Source: Pseudoscleropodium purum (Eukaryota; Streptophyta; Bryopsida; Hypnales; Brachytheciaceae). From it: a stretch of DNA of 64,000 nucleotides. Made by a program: the position numbers and the translations under genes. Under the pieces are notes generated by a model that ran no database searches, was not told the origin of the DNA, and saw only the letters and a list, made by a program, of their open reading frames with translations. The stretch is taken from assembly GCA_963969395.1 (NCBI GenBank), contig OZ017795.1:20069063-20133062 (forward strand), written 5' to 3'. This document shows positions 59,300 through 64,000 of this stretch, piece by piece. Position 1 is the first letter of the stretch. The number at the start of each line of letters is the position of its first letter.

Positions 59300-61800
59300 T
59301 GGACAATTTGTTAGGTTTGGTAGTAATTTGTCATGCATGATCTAGATGCTAACCAAATGCATAATATATTTATATTTATATGAGAGTACAAATTCTTTAA
59401 GTATAGTAATTTTTATATTTAGAACAATTTGTTGGGCAATCACTATTTAACTAGCCTAAGTATTAATTAAATGAGTATTAAACCGGTCTTGGCCCTAAAG
59501 GCAATTTGTCCTTAACTAAATGCAATGGGAATGAGTGTGTAATGCATCTCCATTTGCTTCATTATTTATTCTTCCATCTACAAACAACTTGTCAGTTTTT
59601 CATAAACGTACAAAACACAAGGCACAAAATTAATTATTCTTATAATTTCCTATTCAATAACAATATTAAATAAAATATAAGCTCAAAAAAATTTGTCTTC
59701 ATAATTTTATTATAAAAATTTATTAGTTTAATAATCACCAACCCTTCGAGTTAAACTTATACTTTAATAGTGTAAATTTATCAAGAAGAGGGTATTAAGA
59801 AGAGGGTATTAAGACAATTTTCTCTTTCTTCTATGATCTATCAATTCTCACTTTTGACTTGACCCATCCATTTATTCATTTTTATTTATCAAAATAATTT
59901 TGATTCAATAGAATTGTTTTCTACCATGATTTCACTAATTGACTCTATAATTCTTTAACAATTTGTTACTAGGAAAATAATACACAATCATATATAATTT
60001 TCTTGTAACCCAATTTACAGATAAATTGTCAAGTCTAGTTTGCAGTCTCACCAACTATAGTCACAATCTAAGACAATTTCTAGTGTTCAATTAACATCTC
60101 ACATTGGAATTTGTATTCTCATTCATTGGACAACTTGTCAAGCTAGTAATTTTAATTCAAAGACTTTAGTCTTACTAACAACAAGTTCTATAATTTATCA
60201 ACTTGTCAATTTCTCATTCACTCATAACAACACAACTTTTATAACATTTCAAAACACCACTTCAACTCAAATTCAGATTTTCATAATCCATCCAATATCA
60301 ATTTAGCAAATTTCATCACAAGGTAAGGAACTTTAAGTTTCACTTACCAATTACAATTTAAGAAATCACAAACAACTTGCCTTAGAAATAGCATACTGGA
60401 TCTTGACTGGTCTGGCTCCATGACTACCAGCTCCAACTCATGGAATCCACCATCAAATTATCTTGCCTGTCGAAGTTCTTGGTCTCCATTTGATCCAGCA
60501 TCAAATTAACTAGGTAATTTGTCCTTACTCTCTCAATTGTCTCATAAACTAGTACTGAATTTGGATTTAGAAATTAATCTCTCAAATTGTTTATGCATAC
60601 AATTAGACAAATTGTCTAGACATTAGCATTCATATACATAATAAATTTATACTCACAATTTTCAGTTCACATAACATCATCAATTAGTCAATTTGTCAAA
60701 CAACATAAATCATTCATAAACATCACAACATTTGACTTAAACAATTCAAATTACAAACTTCAATTCATCTAGCCAATTCACAGGTTGGTCACTCAACTAG
60801 ACAAATTGACATTCACAATACTCAACTTAGCTTATTAAAACATATTTTCTCCTTCTCTCACAATTACAACACAAGTCAATTTTTCTACACTCAGCTTCCA
60901 ACACCAAAAGAATTACACAAAGAACTTCAAAATTCCAAACTTACTTATAATAGTTTCAGCACATAAATTTATTATCAATGAATATAGAGATAAATTTCTC
61001 AACACATCTTATAAGAATACAATCACAATTCAGACAAATTGCTCAAAAATCACACACAAAAAATTTCAATCACTAGAATGAATACACACAAGTCAAATTG
61101 ACTCACAACTACAAATTGGTCCAGTCATTGGATCCAGATTCAATCACATAAACAATTTCTCAAGGCAAATTGCTAAAAACAGTAAATATATTAATATGAG
61201 CTGATTACACAAAGTTAATAGGACAAATTGACAAAAGCAAAATCGATTAAGAGAGTAGGGGGCCGCAAATGACAAATTGACCAGCTATATTCTAAGGCTA
61301 AAGACAACTATTCAAACCCTAGATACCAAGTCAAATTGCCTTTTACAATCTTAAGCCTTTGACAACTTTATATATCCTTTTTAATCCGATAATTTGTCTA
61401 TATTATTACTCTATTGTGTGAACTATTCATCAAATTGTCTTTATTTACACTATTCACAACAAATTGTCAGAAAGCAAAAAATTCACAAGTCTACACCTTA
61501 CTAAGATATGCTCTTTCAAATTGTGCTACCTTGTTTATCCAATTACCCAAATAAAACTTCACATTCAAACACCTACTAAATTGTGTGGTCAAATTGTTTG
61601 AAATTTTTTTGAGGTGCTCACTCTCAATGTGAACTTCAAATCCTATGGCTACATTCTATTCAATCTCAAGAAAAATGAGTAAGCAAATTGTTCAAGTTCT
61701 TCGTAGTTTTGGCCCATTTTAAAAGTACATTAGCCCCTTTTGGATCAATACAAGTTATGGTGGACACCCCAAATTGGATTGTTGAACCCAAATTGCCATC
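59300..61800. repeat. Field of ACAAATTG / CAATTTGT motifs
   Basis: About 30 or more copies of CAATTTGT or its complement ACAAATTG (often GACAAATTG, with near variants such as CAACTTGTC) occur in about 2.5 kb. In the left half (to about 60.6 kb) the CAATTTGT orientation dominates. In the right half the ACAAATTG orientation dominates. Spacing is irregular and the DNA in between is not repeated. No gene-like frame is present. This is far more than chance in AT-rich DNA and suggests subterminal binding-site arrays of a large non-autonomous transposon. Confidence 0.75.
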
Positions 61801-63190
61801 ATCACTCTATGTATACTTCCAAAATCAGTATGTACTTATGTGGAAGAAATAATTGTAGATCTTTACCAAAAAAAATTTTGACCCTTCATAACTTTTGTAT
61901 ACGGTATCCAAATGCCACATTTTCTTCATTTGAACCTCCTTTTACTTGCTAATAAGAAAATATGAAAATTTAACCAATATAATAATAGTAAATAACTAAG
62001 CACAGTAGAAAATGACTCTTAATGACTCTTACTCTGCAACTCAATGCGAGGATCACTTTTTTACCAACATTGCTAGCACCTTAAGTTTCCTTACACAAAT
62101 AGGGCATTGTCACAAGGACATTGCATGCTACCCAGACTAATTTATCTTAATTGCAACATCCCAAATATGACCATGTGTTGCAATGCTCCAAATATATCTA
62201 CTAGCTAGGTAGACGTGCATTGATATAGAAAACTTACTATTAGTCAAAAATAATTTTCATTGTTGCGTAGCCTTGGAACTTGGAGCTGGCCATGGTTGGA
62301 AATCATCCTTTTTGGTACCATGTGAATCATTTGCTTAAAAAAGAAATCCAAGAGCATTCCTTAATTGGAGGTCAAAATAGTGTGTAAGACTTAACCTTTT
62401 CACACAAAATTCTTAGGATGAGTTCACATTTGCACTTATTTCTTACTCAAAAGGATTCTTTGTCATCCATTGGACACTTAGTGTTCATTGTGAGCGATGT
62501 TACTCATGTTAGTTTAGATTTTATCCATTTGATATAATTTCAACTGTCCATGAATTTCTATTACTAAATGTAATTTGTAAACTTATTGTTTTATACGAAG
62601 GTAGGCCTAAACCAAATTTTGATCCTTTTTGAAAACTGACTCCTACAAACTCTTGCCCAAAATTTATTGCTTCTATTGTCAGAGCCTAGGATCACCTTTG
62701 AAGACACTTATTTTTAGCAATTCCAAAATTTATAGTTTGCTCATACACTAGTGTCCAAAAAATGCATAAGAAAGGAATCTAAAATACCCAATTGACTTCA
62801 AACTATTTTCAACAAAAAAAAGGCAATTCAATAGCAAGAACAATGTTCCATTTCTTATTATTCACAAGCATTTTTGAACATTTCTTATCCTAGAAGTTCA
62901 ATATAATCACAATATTCCACCAATACACGAGGATTGAAAGTTCTTCAACTTTCTAATCCAAAATTACCATCTTCACTTTGTGTTCATCATTCTCCAAAAT
63001 CAATTACATACCTAGCTATATATGCAAAAAAATCCAATTTAGAACCAAACTTTAGTCCTTCCTAACTTTTGCATACGATATCTAAATGCCACGTTCTTTG
63101 GTGCGTTGGAACCTCCTTTCAATTGCCAACAAGAAAATCAATGAAAATTTCACTGATGTAATAACAGTAACCAGGCACAGTAGCAAAAAG
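61775..63190. repeat. Direct repeat pair, 61775-62010 and 62950-63190
   Basis: The two segments share the same block order. AACTTTTG(T/C)ATACG, then ATCTAAATGCCAC (ATCCAAATGCCAC in the first), GAACCTCCTTT, AAGAAAAT, then GCACAGTAG follow one another in both, about 1.18 kb apart. The DNA between (62011-62949) is AT-rich and contains a diverged piece of the 58.5-kb MITE near 62270-62440. Confidence 0.7.
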
Positions 63191-64000
63191 TGGTGGTTTG
63201 GGGGGGGTAGTTACCCACCTTCAATCCATGCACACATTGATTCAGTCTTCCCTGTTTGTAAGGCTGCTGTTTCAAGCTTGCACCACCGCTGAAGATTGCC
63301 ACCAGTTTGGTGTACGAGCTATGAACAGCTTGCAAGCAAGAAGCAAGATCCAAGCCAATACTTCTAAGAGCCTACTGTAAGTAACTGCAGAGGTGGTCCT
63401 TTGGTCCCAAATGACTGCGCACATTCAGGAACACCAGTAAGAAGAATGATAATACTATACTATACAAATTCCGCTCACATGGAATCCGGCGCAACCTGAA
63501 AAACAATCTACAGACATCTACAGACACATGACTCACCTTGCTTGCTTGCTTATGACGAGAGAAAACGTGAACTTCCAGTCAGTTATTAACTTATTGTAAT
63601 GTTAAGCGTGTTTTTTGTAATTAAGTTAAGATTTTTTTAGTTTTTTTTTTTAAATTTTGGAAAGAACACTGTGAATGAGGGGGGAAAAACAATCAGTCAG
63701 ATATTATTTTAATAAGTTAAGACTTAGAGTGTCCTAAAGTGAGGTTCAATCTCGAAAGCCTAGCTTGGCGCTGCAAATTTGGGGTACACTGAGATGATGA
63801 CCGGTACTCCTCTAGGGAGCTCCACTGTCGCTGGCCCTTGCACAGGACATCTTATGTGAGCCTTTTTAACTTCCAGAGTAGAAAGGGAAGCAGACCCATG
63901 TGGACTGGCGACTGCTTAATTGGCAGCCCAATTTGGAGCTTTACTTTTGGATCCAATTCAGATTGGTTGATGCATTTTAATTGGTAGTTTTTAGTGTTGC
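63191..64000. other. Right margin, GC-richer, gene edge possible
   Basis: GC rises in 63190-63560 and 63740-63950, as it does beside the genes elsewhere in the window. On the minus strand, open stretches at about 63210-63370 and 63770-63925 have plausible splice-like borders, but the second ends in a stop before the first, so they do not join into one gene, and I recognise neither. This may be the promoter, leader or last exon of a gene mostly outside the window. Confidence 0.3.

Noticed and set aside
63086..63380. Short frames on both strands near the right edge
   Set aside because: A minus-strand exon is imaginable, but it does not join to any other exon and matches nothing I know. Reported only as a possible gene edge.

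Overview
This is nuclear DNA from a plant-like (streptophyte) eukaryote. Two housekeeping gene families are split by short GT..AG introns, the intergenic DNA is about 30-35% GC, and most of the window is decayed repeats. The plant-type NDR kinases, introns of roughly 100-1300 bp and a Ty3/gypsy element carrying a cytosine methyltransferase domain would suit a seed-free plant (bryophyte or lycophyte) or a charophyte alga. The species cannot be fixed from the sequence.

Layout. 1-8540 is an accessory region. It holds a CpG-rich CCGTCCGCC-type array, a kinase-like reading frame broken by two in-frame stops (872-2365), and a decayed Ty3/gypsy retrotransposon in the order gag - protease - DNA cytosine-C5 methyltransferase - reverse transcriptase - RNase H - truncated integrase. 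8541-14768 is AT-rich with a long foldback repeat and one hAT-type MITE. 14769-19042 (minus strand) is PWP2, a WD40 protein of the small-subunit processome, in seven exons. 19043-27107 is mostly non-coding with two weak minus-strand gene candidates. 28240-33243 and 40953-46973 are two complete NDR (AGC-family) protein kinase genes in tandem, each with 13 exons interrupted at the same places. 46974-64000 has no convincing gene and is a mosaic of small transposons: TTAA-flanked elements with CCCCTAAAGG ends, one nested in another; a roughly 400-bp repeat family; a CpG-rich hAT MITE; and two unusual fields of repeated short motifs (GCTTAAAGC near 53 kb, ACAAATTG near 60 kb).

How the parts relate. 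The three intact genes are ordinary growth and ribosome-biogenesis functions: PWP2 acts in the nucleolus on pre-rRNA, and NDR kinases act with MOB partners in polarity and cell-cycle control. They show no functional link beyond proximity. The most notable content is the methyltransferase-bearing retrotransposon and the family of very CpG-rich hAT MITEs, one of which has inserted into its pol region with a perfect 8-bp target duplication.
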